Positions 17,040-25,852 of a stretch of 46,655 nt of DNA are shown here, piece after piece. Both the position numbers and the translations under genes were made by a program. The stretch's first letter is position 1. Each line of letters opens with the position of its first letter. Source of the stretch: a bacterium (lineage in GTDB: Bacteria > Krumholzibacteriota > Krumholzibacteriia > LZORAL124-64-63); NCBI GenBank assembly GCA_003353795.1, contig PIVY01000012.1:1-46655 (forward strand), read 5' to 3'. The notes under the pieces were generated by a model, which was not told the DNA's origin, searched no databases, and was given only the letters and a program-made list of their open reading frames with translations.

Positions 17040-18308
17040 CTAGGCTTCTTTCACGTCCACGTCGGGATCACCGTGGATGACCTCGGGCGCGGCGCCGTCG
17101 GTCACGGTCTCCCGGGTGATGACCACCCGGCGGACGTCGTCCTGGGAAGGAATCTCGAACATCACGTCACGCATGGAAGCCTCGATGATCGAGCGAAGTC
17201 CGCGCGCGCCGGTGCCGCGATTGATCGCCTCGTTGGCGATGGCCTCCAGGGCTCCGGGAGCAAAGACCAGCTCCACCGACTCCATCTCCAGCAACTTCTG
17301 GAACTGCTTGGTCAGCGCGTTGCGAGGCTCGGTGAGGATGCGCGTCATGGACTGGCGATCCAGTTCCTCGGTGTGCACCAGCACCGGCAGCCGGCCGATG
17401 AGCTCGGGAATGAGGCCGTACTGCATCATGTCCTGCGGCTCGACCTGGGCCAGCACCTCGCCGCGCTTCAGGGTCCGCCGGTAGTGGTGCTCGTCCTCGC
17501 GGCCGAACCCGAGCTGTCCCTGGCCGACTCTGCGGGTGACGATCTTCTCCAGGCCCTCGAAGGCGCCACCGCAGATGAACAGGATGTTGCGGGTGTTGAC
17601 CTCGAGATACTTCTGCTGAGGATGCTTGCGACCACCCTGGGGCGGCACGTTGGCCACGGTCCCCTCGAGGATCTTCAGCAGGGCCTGCTGCACGCCCTCG
17701 CCCGACACGTCGCGGGTGATCGAGGGGTTGCCGCTCTTGCGCCCCACCTTGTCGATCTCGTCGATGTAGATGATGCCCTGCTCGGCCGCGGGGATGTTGT
17801 AGTCCGCCGCCTGGAGCAGCCGCACCAGGATATTCTCCACGTCCTCGCCCACGTAGCCGGCCTCGGTCAAGGCCGTGGCATCGGCGATGGCGAACGGGAC
17901 GTTAAGGAAACGCGCCAGCGTCTGGGCCAGCAGCGTCTTGCCCGTGCCGGTGTTGCCGATGAGCATGATGTTGCTCTTGTCGATCTCGATGCCGTCGCGC
18001 GTGGGCTTCTGGTGGATCCGCTTGTAGTGGTTGTAGACGGCGACCGACAGGGAGATCTTGGCCTCTTCCTGACCGATGACGTACTGGTCGAGGTGGTCCT
18101 TGATCTCCAGGGGCTTGGGGAACTCGGGCGGGGCCAGGCTGGCCTCGTCCATGAGTTCGCCCTCGAGGATGTCGTTGCACAGCTTGATGCACTCGTTGCA
18201 GATGTAGACCGAGTTCGGACCGGCGACGAGCTTCGCCACCTCGTCCTGTCCTCGGGCACAGAACGAACACTTGATCATCTGCGGGCTGCCGTTCTGGCGG
18301 CGTTTCAT
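17040..18308 (-). CDS. clpX: ATP-dependent Clp protease ATP-binding subunit ClpX
   Basis: The 422-residue product unfolds substrates and feeds them to ClpP. The N-terminal zinc domain has ligands C14, C17, C37 and C40. The AAA+ module follows, with Walker A GNTGTGKT (118-125), the pore loop GYVGED (151-156), Walker B IIYIDEID (179-186), the RKH loop (GGRKHP, about 225-230) and an LGF tripeptide (266-268) at the position of the IGF loop that docks ClpP. The ribosome site GAGGA is close to the ATG. It starts 9 bases after the clpP stop, so the two are in one operon. Confidence 0.98.
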   Translation of the reverse strand: MKRRQNGSPQMIKCSFCARGQDEVAKLVAGPNSVYICNECIKLCNDILEGELMDEASLAPPEFPKPLEIKDHLDQYVIGQEEAKISLSVAVYNHYKRIHQKPTRDGIEIDKSNIMLIGNTGTGKTLLAQTLARFLNVPFAIADATALTEAGYVGEDVENILVRLLQAADYNIPAAEQGIIYIDEIDKVGRKSGNPSITRDVSGEGVQQALLKILEGTVANVPPQGGRKHPQQKYLEVNTRNILFICGGAFEGLEKIVTRRVGQGQLGFGREDEHHYRRTLKRGEVLAQVEPQDMMQYGLIPELIGRLPVLVHTEELDRQSMTRILTEPRNALTKQFQKLLEMESVELVFAPGALEAIANEAINRGTGARGLRSIIEASMRDVMFEIPSQDDVRRVVITRETVTDGAAPEVIHGDPDVDVKEA

Positions 18309-18317
18309 GCTTCCTCG

Positions 18318-18920
18318 CTACTTCTTCTTGGCGTCGATCTCGCCGCGACTCTCGATGACCTTGTCCACCAGGCCGTATTCCTGGGCTTCTTCCGCCGACA
18401 TGAAGAAATCACGGTCGCTGTCCAGCGTGATCTTCTCCAGGGACTGACCGGTATGCTTGGCCAGGATGGCGTACAGCTTGTCGCGGATCTTGAGGATTTC
18501 CTTGGTGTAGATCTCGATCATGGAGGCCTGGCCCTGACTCCCGCCGAGCGGCTGGTGAATCATCACCCGGGAGTTCTTGAGGGCCGAACGCTTGCCGCCC
18601 GCACCGGCGGCCAGCAGGACCGCGCCCATGCTCGAAGCCTGTCCCATGCAAATAGTTACGACATCATTGGTAATGTATTGCATGGTGTCGTAGATGGCAA
18701 GACCGGCCGAGACGCTGCCGCCCGGGCTGTTGACGTACAGGAAGATGTCCCGCTCGGGGTCCTCCGCCTGCAGGTACAGCAGCTGGGCGATGATCAGATT
18801 GGCCACGTTGTCGTCCACTGGAGAGCCCAGGAACACGATGCGATCCTTCAGCAGGCGCGAATATATGTCGTAGCCGCGCTCGCCGTGTCCGGTCTGCTCC
18901 ACTACCATCGGAACCAGCAT
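18318..18920 (-). CDS. clpP: ATP-dependent Clp protease proteolytic subunit ClpP
   Basis: The 200-residue product is a serine protease with the complete triad S97 (GQASSMG), H122 (MIHQPLGG) and D171, in the same numbering as E. coli ClpP. It forms the tetradecameric chamber served by ClpX. ATG at 18920 was chosen because AAGGAG lies 5 bases upstream and because it gives the standard length; the upstream in-frame extension overlaps tig and is rejected. A promoter candidate lies in the 91-base gap after tig (18987-19015), so clpP-clpX-lon-engB may be transcribed both with tig and separately. Confidence 0.98.
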   Translation of the reverse strand: MLVPMVVEQTGHGERGYDIYSRLLKDRIVFLGSPVDDNVANLIIAQLLYLQAEDPERDIFLYVNSPGGSVSAGLAIYDTMQYITNDVVTICMGQASSMGAVLLAAGAGGKRSALKNSRVMIHQPLGGSQGQASMIEIYTKEILKIRDKLYAILAKHTGQSLEKITLDSDRDFFMSAEEAQEYGLVDKVIESRGEIDAKKK

Positions 18921-18986
18921 GGTCACTCCTTTTTGCCGATCTGCGAAACACTGGTTACCCCGCCGCGGGCGGCAGGTTCCTGAATA

Positions 18987-19015
18987 ATCATACAGCCAGA
19001 GGACGGGTTCGTCAG
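18987..19015 (-). promoter_or_regulatory. Candidate internal promoter of clpP-clpX-lon-engB
   Basis: On the minus strand CTGACG (19010-19015) and TATGAT (18987-18992) are separated by 17 bases. The -35 overlaps the tig stop codon (19012-19014). The leader to clpP would be about 60 bases. Confidence 0.5.
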
Positions 19016-20340
19016 CCCTCGTCTTCGGCGGCCTGGGCGGAAATTTCGGCATCCGCGTCCACGATCTCGACCTCGGCCCTGGAGAGCAGGAAATCGTAGG
19101 TCTTCCGCTCCTCCAGACCGTGGCGGATCCGGTCCTTCTCCTCGCCCTGCTGCACGTACTCGCGGTATTTCTCCACATCGAAGCCGTTTTCTCCGGCCAC
19201 CGAGACGATCTTGTCCTCGATATCCTCGTCGGTGACCTCCAGCTCCTCCTGACGACGCACCGATTCGAGCAGGAACAGGCCCTTGATCTGGCGCTCGGCC
19301 ACCGGCCGGGCCGCCTCGCGATACTGGGCTTCCTGCTCGTCGCTGTTCGGCTGCCCCGTCTGCTGGTTGCGCTGATGCAAATCCTGGACCCCGGAGCGGA
19401 GCCACGACTCCACCATGCTCGGCGGCACGGGCACCTCGTTGCGCCCCACCAGCTGATCGAGGATCTGGTCGTCCAGTTCCTGGGCCGCGCGCTTCTTCGC
19501 CTCGGTCTCGAGACTCTCACGAATCTTGCCGCGCAGCTCCAGCAGCGTCTGGCCTTCCTCGAGCTGGGACGCGAACGCGTCGTCCACCTCGGGCAACACC
19601 TTCTGCTTCACGTCAGTGACGCTGCAGAGGAAGGTCACGGTTCGACCGGCCATGTCCGCATTGGGGTACTCGGCCGGATACTCGATCTCGATCTCGCGCT
19701 CCTGGCCCGCCTCGACGCCGGCGAGCGCCTCGTTGAAGGCCGGCAGATTCTGCTCGCCGCCGAGAATCAACTCCTGCCCGGCGAGGCGCTTGTCCTCGTC
19801 GAGGCTGCCGTCTTCTTTTCGTGGCGCCAGGTCCAGGGCGATCTGGTCGCCCTCGGCGGCGGGACGGTCCACGGCCTCGAAGAAGCTGCGGCTGTCGCGC
19901 AGGCGCTCGACCACCTCGTCCACCTCCGCGTCGGTCACCTCGACCTTGCGCTCCTTCACCGGCAGCCCCTCGTAATTGACCGCCGTCACCTCGGGACGCA
20001 CCTCCACCCGCAGGTCGAAGCTCAGGTCCTGGTCATCCTCGAAGACGAGGTTTTCCAGCGCAGGCTCGGTGATGGGCAAGATTCGGTGCTCGATTACGGC
20101 CGCCCGATATGCCTGGGGAACCAGGGCCTCGAAGGTCTCGGCACGCAGGCGGCCGCCCAGTTCCTTCTCCACGATGGCCTTGGGCGTCTTGCCCTTGCGG
20201 AACCCTGGGCGCTGGTGGCCACGGACCGCCGACGTGAGCCGTTGCTGGTACTGGCGGTCGTACTCGGCGCGAGTCACGGCCACCTTGATCACGCGCTGCC
20301 ACGGCTCGGGGGACTCGACGTTGAAGCTGATATCGGACAT
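19012..20340 (-). CDS. tig: Trigger factor, ribosome-associated chaperone and prolyl isomerase
   Basis: The 442-residue product has the three trigger-factor parts: an N-terminal ribosome-binding domain (about 1-115), with the signature GFRKGKTP at residues 46-53; a PPIase-type insertion (about 160-245); and a helical C-terminal chaperone domain. It shields nascent chains at the ribosome exit. It is the first protein gene of the tig-clpP-clpX-lon-engB run. Its Shine-Dalgarno AGGAG (20350-20354) shares a base with the encoded CCA of tRNA-Leu upstream, with only 13 bases between the tRNA and the ATG, so the two are very probably on one primary transcript. Confidence 0.97.
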   Translation of the reverse strand: MSDISFNVESPEPWQRVIKVAVTRAEYDRQYQQRLTSAVRGHQRPGFRKGKTPKAIVEKELGGRLRAETFEALVPQAYRAAVIEHRILPITEPALENLVFEDDQDLSFDLRVEVRPEVTAVNYEGLPVKERKVEVTDAEVDEVVERLRDSRSFFEAVDRPAAEGDQIALDLAPRKEDGSLDEDKRLAGQELILGGEQNLPAFNEALAGVEAGQEREIEIEYPAEYPNADMAGRTVTFLCSVTDVKQKVLPEVDDAFASQLEEGQTLLELRGKIRESLETEAKKRAAQELDDQILDQLVGRNEVPVPPSMVESWLRSGVQDLHQRNQQTGQPNSDEQEAQYREAARPVAERQIKGLFLLESVRRQEELEVTDEDIEDKIVSVAGENGFDVEKYREYVQQGEEKDRIRHGLEERKTYDFLLSRAEVEIVDADAEISAQAAEDEG

Positions 20341-20349
20341 GCTGGATCA

Positions 20350-20354
20350 CTCCT
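20350..20354 (-). promoter_or_regulatory. tig ribosome binding site overlapping the tRNA-Leu 3' end
   Basis: AGGAG lies 9 bases before the tig ATG. Its first A (20354) is also the terminal A of the tRNA CCA, so tRNA 3' maturation would cut inside the ribosome site. Confidence 0.85.
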
Positions 20355-20438
20355 GGTGCGAGAGGGGGGACTCGAACCCCCACGGGTTTCCCCACAAGGA
20401 CCTAAACCTTGCGCGTCTACCAGTTCCGCCACTCTCGC
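20354..20438 (-). tRNA. tRNA-Leu (anticodon UAG)
   Basis: The 85 bases on the minus strand have the acceptor stem GCGAGAG paired with CTCTCGC and the anticodon stem CAAGG/CCTTG with loop TTTAGGT (anticodon TAG). A long variable arm typical of leucine tRNAs (TGGGGAAACCCG), a T arm GGTTCGAGTCC and encoded CCA complete it. Six T residues directly precede the 5' end. It is followed immediately by the tig ribosome site. Confidence 0.97.
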
Positions 20439-20510
20439 AAAAAACGGCCCGAATCGACGGGATCACCAGCCGGCTCGGACCAGGACTTGTTCATGGGGAC
20501 CTGGCGATCC

Positions 20511-20539
20511 AATCTAGCTCCGCGACAATTCCTGGTCAA
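20511..20539 (-). promoter_or_regulatory. Sigma-70 promoter candidate of tRNA-Leu and tig
   Basis: On the minus strand TTGACC (20534-20539) and TAGATT (20511-20516) are separated by 17 bases. The same TAGATT box and spacing occur at the tRNA-Lys promoter. It would place the start near 20504, about 65 bases before the tRNA. A weak CCCG/CGGG hairpin with six T residues lies between, just before the tRNA, and may end the transcript of the regulator gene upstream. Confidence 0.6.
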
Positions 20540-20555
20540 GCGGGCCCCGGATCGG

Positions 20556-21932
20556 TCATTTCAACTTGCGGTAGATGGTGCGGGACGTGATCCCCAGGAT
20601 ACGGGCGGCCGTGTCCTTGTCGCCGTCGGTGCTCCGGAGTGTGGCGTCCAGGAGCAATTGCTCCGCCTGGCGCAGCGAGGTGCCCACCGGGATGACCACC
20701 TGCTGGGTCCGCGCCTCACCCGCCAGTACCGTCGGCGGCAGCACGTCAACGTCCACGAACGGCCCCTTGCTCAGCACCACGCAGCGCTCGATGCAATTCT
20801 CCAGTTCGCGGACGTTGCCCGGCCAGGAATGCCGCGACAGGGCCTCGATGGCCTCGCGGGTGAATCCGCCAAGGTCCTTGCTGTTCTTCTGGTTGTAGAC
20901 CTGCAGGAAGAAATTGGCCAGCAGGACCACGTCCTCGCCGCGATGGCGAAGGGCCGGCAGCTCGATGTTGATGACGTTGAGGCGATAGTAGAGATCCTCG
21001 CGGAACTGGCCTCGCTGGACCTGTGCCTGCAGATCGGAGTTGGTGGCCGCCAGCAGCCGCACCGCCGCGCTGCGGGTGGTGCTGCTGCCCAGACGCTCGA
21101 ACGTACCCTCCTGGATCACCCGCAGCAGCTTGACCTGGGTGGTGGGGCTCATCTCCCCCACCTCGTCCAGGAACAGGGTGCCCTTGTGGGCCATCTCGAA
21201 GCGACCGGTGCGACGACCGACCGCGCCGGTGAAGGCGCCGGGCTCGTAGCCGAACAGCTCGGCCTCCAGCAGGGTCTCGGGCAGGGCGGCGCAGCTCACC
21301 TTCACCATGGACCGGTCGTGACGGTCGCTCCAGCGGTGGATGGCGTCGGCGAACACCTCCTTGCCGGTGCCGCTCTCGCCGGTCAACAGCACCGTGGCCG
21401 TGCTGGACGCGACCTGGCGGGCGGTCTCCATGGAGCGCCTCATGATGTCGCTGTTGCCGATGATGTCGTGGGTGCCCTGGACTTCCTCCAGGCGGCGGCG
21501 CAGCTCCAGGTTCTCGGCCTGCAGGCGCTGCCTCTCCAGGGCCTTGTCCACCGTCTTGAGGGTGACCGCGGAGGTGAAGGGCTTCTCGACAAAGTCGTAG
21601 GCGCCGAGCTTCATGGCATCCACGGCAGCCTCGATGGTGCCGTGGCCGGTGATCACCACGAACTCGGTGTGGGGCGAGAGGACCTTGCCGGTCTTCAGGA
21701 GGTCGAGGCCGCCCATCTTGGGCATCACCAGGTCGGTGAGCACCAGGTGGATCTCTTCCTGGCGCAGCAGACGCAGGGCCTCCTCGCCGTCGCCGGCCGA
21801 GAGCACGTCGTAGCCGTTGCGGGCCAGCAGTTTGCCCAGCGCACGGCAGAGTTCGGGTTCATCGTCCACGACCAGAACCCGGGCCTGAGGGCCCGGGGGC
21901 TGGGTCGTGGGTTGGCGATCGTCAGTGCTCAC
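20556..21932 (-). CDS. NtrC-family sigma-54-dependent response regulator
   Basis: The 458-residue product has an N-terminal receiver domain (about 17-130; phospho-acceptor D67, K117) and a sigma-54 AAA+ domain (about 157-390) with Walker A GESGTGKE (185-192), the GAFTGA loop that contacts sigma-54 (232-237) and Walker B GTLFLDEVGE (251-260). A C-terminal Fis-type helix-turn-helix (AARILGITSRTIYRKL) follows. It would activate sigma-54 promoters when phosphorylated. No kinase gene is adjacent. It starts 3 bases after the stop of the POT-like transporter gene and probably shares its transcript, so its targets may include uptake genes. Targets and signal are unknown. Confidence 0.95.
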   Translation of the reverse strand: MSTDDRQPTTQPPGPQARVLVVDDEPELCRALGKLLARNGYDVLSAGDGEEALRLLRQEEIHLVLTDLVMPKMGGLDLLKTGKVLSPHTEFVVITGHGTIEAAVDAMKLGAYDFVEKPFTSAVTLKTVDKALERQRLQAENLELRRRLEEVQGTHDIIGNSDIMRRSMETARQVASSTATVLLTGESGTGKEVFADAIHRWSDRHDRSMVKVSCAALPETLLEAELFGYEPGAFTGAVGRRTGRFEMAHKGTLFLDEVGEMSPTTQVKLLRVIQEGTFERLGSSTTRSAAVRLLAATNSDLQAQVQRGQFREDLYYRLNVINIELPALRHRGEDVVLLANFFLQVYNQKNSKDLGGFTREAIEALSRHSWPGNVRELENCIERCVVLSKGPFVDVDVLPPTVLAGEARTQQVVIPVGTSLRQAEQLLLDATLRSTDGDKDTAARILGITSRTIYRKLK

Positions 21933-21935
21933 GGT

Positions 21936-23294
21936 CTAGGCCTCCGTAGGATCCTTTCCCTCGTCGAGCTTGCGCGTCACGATGCGGAAGACGATGAGCG
22001 CCAGCAACGAGATCACGCCCACGCCGGCGTAGGCGTACCACAGGTAGTGGGCCTGGGCATAGGCCTCGGGCATGGGCCCCTGGCCGGCCAGAGCCGCAGT
22101 GTGCTGGGCCTGGATAGCAGGCTCGAGAGTGGTGGGCTCGGGGCAGTACTTCCGCAGCAGGAAGCCCGAGAAGGTGAAGCCGAAGACCCAGGCGAAGAAG
22201 ACATTCATGTGGGCGAAGCCCAGGAAGGTGCCCTCCTTGCCCACGGGCGCCTGCTTGGACGCGAACTCCAACCACTTGGGACTGAGGAAACACTCGGCGA
22301 GGCCCTGGATGGCGATGCCGATCACCATCATCAGCGTGATGGGGTGAACCTGCAGGCCGAACACGTTGACCATGCCGCCGAACCACGCCGACGAGGCCAT
22401 GGCCAGCGACGAGAGTGGGATCATCACCATGGCCACCGTGATGGCCTTGGCCGGCGTCCAGTCCTTGATGGCCTGGGTGATCATCACCACGAAGATCACC
22501 ACCACCAGCGGATTGATGTTGGCGTACCACTCGGGCTTGTAGGTCTCGCCGGCCATGCGCAGCACGTAGTCGGGCATGGAAGCGTAGAGCTGGCCCTGGA
22601 TGGCCCAGAAGCCGGCGGTGATCAGGATCAATGCCAGGAAGCGCAGGTTGCTCATGGCCTCCCACATGCCCTGGAGCGTCTCGCGGAACGTAGCGACGTG
22701 GGTCTTGGCACCGTCCCTGTCCGGGAAGTACACGAGCGCTACGACGAACAGGGCCAGCAGGGAGGCGGCGGCCGAGAACCAGGGCACCGTTTCGACGCCC
22801 AGCTGGATGCGCATGGGTGCCACGATGGTCTTGCCGGTGAACGAGCCGATGTTCACCACCATGTAGAAGATGCTGAAGGCTCGGGCTCGGTTAGCCTCGT
22901 TGGACGACTTGCTCACCGTGCCGGAGATGACCGGTTTCACGAAGGCGCCGCCGAGGACGATGAGCCACAGCCCGATCAGCACCGGTGCGATGGTGCTGAA
23001 CATCCCCAGCATGCCGTAGCCCGCGGTCAGCAGCGCGAAGGCCAGCAGGAGCGAGGGCCGGAAGCCCATCCGATCGGAGATCGCGCCCGTGAAGAACGGC
23101 ACGAGGTAGATCGGGCCGCTGAACAGGGGGCCCGCCACCACGCCGGCCTCGACATCGTTGAGTCCGACCACGCGGATCAGATAGGTACGCAGGGCGATGA
23201 AGGTGCCGTAGTAGGCAGCGCGCTCGCAGAGTTCTGCGGCGTTGCCGGTCCAGAACATGCGGGGAAAGCGCCAGGTCATGCCGGACTGGGTCAT
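21936..23294 (-). CDS. POT/PTR-like proton-coupled oligopeptide transporter (MFS superfamily)
   Basis: The 452-residue product has about 12 membrane segments. Helix 1 carries the family motif E21-L-C-E24-R25 followed by AAYYG, the ExxER element that couples protons to peptide transport in POT proteins. The cytoplasmic loop GAISDRMGFRPSL fits the MFS motif. The likely role is uptake of di- or tripeptides at the inner membrane. GGGAG precedes the ATG, and a very good promoter lies at 23351-23379. The NtrC-type regulator follows after 3 bases. Other MFS substrates cannot be excluded. Confidence 0.82.
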   Translation of the reverse strand: MTQSGMTWRFPRMFWTGNAAELCERAAYYGTFIALRTYLIRVVGLNDVEAGVVAGPLFSGPIYLVPFFTGAISDRMGFRPSLLLAFALLTAGYGMLGMFSTIAPVLIGLWLIVLGGAFVKPVISGTVSKSSNEANRARAFSIFYMVVNIGSFTGKTIVAPMRIQLGVETVPWFSAAASLLALFVVALVYFPDRDGAKTHVATFRETLQGMWEAMSNLRFLALILITAGFWAIQGQLYASMPDYVLRMAGETYKPEWYANINPLVVVIFVVMITQAIKDWTPAKAITVAMVMIPLSSLAMASSAWFGGMVNVFGLQVHPITLMMVIGIAIQGLAECFLSPKWLEFASKQAPVGKEGTFLGFAHMNVFFAWVFGFTFSGFLLRKYCPEPTTLEPAIQAQHTAALAGQGPMPEAYAQAHYLWYAYAGVGVISLLALIVFRIVTRKLDEGKDPTEA

Positions 23295-23350
23295 GGAGTA
23301 CTCCCGGGGACGGTTCCAGGCTGGTGTCGGTGGGCGGAATGAACCGCGCC

Positions 23351-23379
23351 ATTATAGCCGCGCCGACCAGCAGTGTCAG
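23351..23379 (-). promoter_or_regulatory. Strong sigma-70 promoter of the transporter-regulator operon
   Basis: On the minus strand CTGACA (23374-23379; 5 of 6) and TATAAT (23351-23356; 6 of 6) are separated by 17 bases. The predicted start is near 23344, about 50 bases before the transporter ATG. Confidence 0.8.
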
Positions 23380-23396
23380 GGCTTTTTGCAGCCGCA

Positions 23397-24941
23397 TCAG
23401 GGGTCGATAAACAGGCTTCCGCCGGGCCCCAGGGGCAGTCCCACGAGCATCCAGGCAATGAGCAGCAGCGTCCAGACCGTCAGGAATGCCATGGAATATG
23501 GCAGCATGGTGGCAATCACCGTGCCGATGCCTGCGCTGGGCCGGTAGCGCTGCACGTAGGCCACGATCAGGGCAAAGAATGACATCATTGGCGAAATGAG
23601 GTTGGTGGAACTGTCGCCAATGCGGTACACGCCCTGGACCAGTTCGGGCGAGAATCCCAGCAACATGAACATGGGCACGAAGACCGGCGCCATGAAGGCC
23701 CACTTGGCCGAGGCCGAGCCCATGAGCATGTTGAGCACCGCCGAGAGCAGCAGGAAGCCGATCATCAGCGGGATGGGCCCCAGACCAGAAGCCTGCAGCA
23801 GGTCAGCACCCTTGATGGCCAGCACCATGCCCAGGTGCGTGTACTTGAAGGCGGCCACGAACTGGGCGGCGAAGAACACGAGCACCAGGAAGAGCGCGAG
23901 CGAGACCATGGCTTCCTTCATTCCGTCGACCACGTCGCGCTCGCCCTTGAAGGTGCCGGCGCCGAAGCCGTATGCGATGCCGGCCAGGAAGCCGCCGGCA
24001 AATATGAAGGTGACGATGCCGTGGATGAAGGGTGAGTGGAGGATGTCGCCCGTGGCCGGGTCGCGCAGGATGCCGTCCGCCGGCAGCAGGCCCCACAGCA
24101 CGAAGCCGACGAGAGCGGCATTGACGACAGTGGCCCAGATCAATCCCCGTTTCTCGGCCGCGGTGAGCGGCGCCATGCCGTCGGCCTGTGGCGCCCCGGA
24201 GCCGTCTCCCTCCCAGGTCCCGAGCCGCGGCTCGACGATGGCCTCCGTCACCCAGGTGCCCACGCCGGCGATGAGGAAGGTGGAAACCACCATGAACCAG
24301 TAGTTGCAGGCCGGGGTCACGGCATGGCTCGGATCGATGATGCGGGCGGCCTCCTGGGTGATCCCGGCCAGCAAGGGATCGATGGTGCCCAGCAGCAAGT
24401 TGGCGCTGAAGCCGCCCGACACGCCGGCGAACGCCGCCGCCAGTCCAGCCAGGGGATGCCGTCCTACCGACGCGAAGACCACCGCGCCCAGGGGCACCAG
24501 GAGCACGTAGCCCACGTCGCTGGCCATGTTGCTAAGAACGCCGGTGAACACGAGCACGAAGGTGAGCAGCCCACGCGGTGCATTGTTGACCATGAGCCGT
24601 AGCATGGTGCCGATGAGGCCGCTCTTCTCCGCCACGCCGATTCCGAGCAGCGCCACCATCACCGTGCCCAGCGGCGCGAAACCGACGTAGTTGTCGATGG
24701 TGTTCTCGAGGATCCAGTGCAGGCCGTGGGCCGAGACCAGGTTGATGATCTCCACCGTGCTGCCGTCCTTGGGGTGGACGGCCACCAGCCCAAGCTTGCT
24801 GAAGAGCCACGAGGCCAGCACCGCCAGCAGGGCGAAGGTGGCAAAAAGCGTGGCAGGATGTGGCAGGGCGTTGCCCGTCTTTTCAATGACGGTGAGGAAG
24901 CGATCGATGGCGCCGCGGCGGGGAGACTGCTGCACGGTCAT
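23397..24941 (-). CDS. AbgT-family transporter
   Basis: The 514-residue product matches the AbgT family in length and layout: a cytoplasmic start ([15 protein letters not shown], the family's typical opening), about 11 membrane segments with re-entrant loops, and the AbgT-type ends of both halves ([36 protein letters not shown]). Members import p-aminobenzoyl-glutamate or export sulfonamide-like compounds, driven by ions. The ribosome site before the ATG is weak. The downstream POT-like gene has its own promoter, so the two may be expressed independently. The family is certain; the transported compound is not. Confidence 0.9.
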   Translation of the reverse strand: MTVQQSPRRGAIDRFLTVIEKTGNALPHPATLFATFALLAVLASWLFSKLGLVAVHPKDGSTVEIINLVSAHGLHWILENTIDNYVGFAPLGTVMVALLGIGVAEKSGLIGTMLRLMVNNAPRGLLTFVLVFTGVLSNMASDVGYVLLVPLGAVVFASVGRHPLAGLAAAFAGVSGGFSANLLLGTIDPLLAGITQEAARIIDPSHAVTPACNYWFMVVSTFLIAGVGTWVTEAIVEPRLGTWEGDGSGAPQADGMAPLTAAEKRGLIWATVVNAALVGFVLWGLLPADGILRDPATGDILHSPFIHGIVTFIFAGGFLAGIAYGFGAGTFKGERDVVDGMKEAMVSLALFLVLVFFAAQFVAAFKYTHLGMVLAIKGADLLQASGLGPIPLMIGFLLLSAVLNMLMGSASAKWAFMAPVFVPMFMLLGFSPELVQGVYRIGDSSTNLISPMMSFFALIVAYVQRYRPSAGIGTVIATMLPYSMAFLTVWTLLLIAWMLVGLPLGPGGSLFIDP

Positions 24942-25050
24942 TGGCTACGCGTCCGGCTGGAGGCTTGGGGTGACTGCTCCGGTGGAGAAGCTAACCTCAT
25001 CGGGGGTGTCCGGGCAATGGCCGTCGTGAACGACCTGAATGACAGGCCGA

Positions 25051-25079
25051 TTTCAGTTCACCGCCGATCCTGGTATCAT
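25051..25079 (+). promoter_or_regulatory. Candidate promoter of the dockerin-like protein gene
   Basis: TTTCAG (25051-25056) and TATCAT (25074-25079) are separated by 17 bases. The -10 matches 5 of 6 and the -35 is poor. Confidence 0.35.
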
Positions 25080-25132
25080 CATGGTGCCGCCACCCCATGA
25101 TCGGCCGGCCCTATGGATAGGGAGAAAAACAG

Positions 25133-25759
25133 ATGCGCAATATTATCGCCCTGATCGCCCTGGTCGCCGCGGCGGCGCCTAGCGCAACCCAGGCCATTCC
25201 ATTCGCCTACGTCCACGTGGATCTGCCCGGCCCGCAGGTGGTGTTGGTCGTCCACCCCGTCGCGCCGGGCCACGTCTTTCTCCAGGGCGGTGTGGAACTC
25301 GGCCCCTGCGAGGTCAGGATCGGCCACAGCACGGACGACCCCTGGGGCGAGTGCTTCTATGAGGCGCCCATGCCCGAGGCGGGCGTCATCGTGATCCAGC
25401 CCCATGAATCGCAGGATAGTTTCACGCTCGGTGACGACCCGATACCCGTCGAGGCCCCGGCCGGCGACGACGGCTGGACCACCGTCGACCTCGGTCTGCT
25501 GCGCGGCGGCGGCCATACGGACGGTCCGGTCGCCTTGCGCGCCACGGTCCCCGAGCACGACTTCTGCATTTTCGACACGCTCTTCGACCTGGAGATCCGT
25601 AGCCCCGACATCACCGGCGACCTCATCGTCGACCTCACCGATGTCGTGCTCTTCGTGCAGGCGCTCGGCGAGTACCAGGCATACGCCGATCTCCGCCCCG
25701 ATGGCGCCGTCAACCTCAGCGATATCGTGATCATGTCGCAGGGACTGCTCGAACGGTAG
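25133..25759 (+). CDS. Secreted protein with C-terminal dockerin-like repeats
   Basis: The 208-residue product has a signal peptide (about residues 1-21) and a body of about 135 residues with beta-rich character and a few cysteines. A C-terminal segment (157-208) carries two dockerin type-I-like repeats: DITGDLIVDLTDVVLFVQAL and DLRPDGAVNLSDIVIMSQGL. These hold Asp/Asn at calcium-ligand spacing. In many non-cellulosomal bacteria such modules are found at the ends of secreted proteins without any cohesin partner. GGGAG precedes the ATG. The gene stands alone between the AbgT gene and a terminator. The function of the body is unknown. Confidence 0.75.
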   Translation: MRNIIALIALVAAAAPSATQAIPFAYVHVDLPGPQVVLVVHPVAPGHVFLQGGVELGPCEVRIGHSTDDPWGECFYEAPMPEAGVIVIQPHESQDSFTLGDDPIPVEAPAGDDGWTTVDLGLLRGGGHTDGPVALRATVPEHDFCIFDTLFDLEIRSPDITGDLIVDLTDVVLFVQALGEYQAYADLRPDGAVNLSDIVIMSQGLLER

Positions 25760-25796
25760 GTCTTCGAAATCGAGGCCGACAGCATCGGTGACGAAG

Positions 25797-25824
25797 ACGG
25801 CCCCGCCAGCAGTGGCGGGGCCGT
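25797..25824 (+). terminator. Bidirectional terminator hairpin
   Basis: A perfect 12-bp stem (25797-25808 with 25813-25824) with loop GCAG lies between the convergent dockerin-like and oxidoreductase genes, 37 bases after the first and 28 before the end of the second. Confidence 0.8.
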
Positions 25825-25852
25825 ATTCTCGCCGTCTTGATCGACGGTATCC

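Noticed and set aside
18921..19520. N-terminal extension of ClpP
   Set aside because: The in-frame extension overlaps tig and is Arg/Ser-rich noise; the ATG at 18920 has a good ribosome site and gives the standard catalytic numbering.
20440..20470. Terminator just upstream of tRNA-Leu
   Set aside because: Six T residues follow a stem of only four GC pairs; too weak to call separately, and it would lie between the proposed promoter and the tRNA.
20409..23342. A 977-codon open frame on the plus strand opposite the regulator and transporter genes
   Set aside because: It is antisense to two well-supported genes and rich in His, Gln, Gly and Asp as expected from reversed GC-biased codons; it has no recognisable domain or ribosome site.
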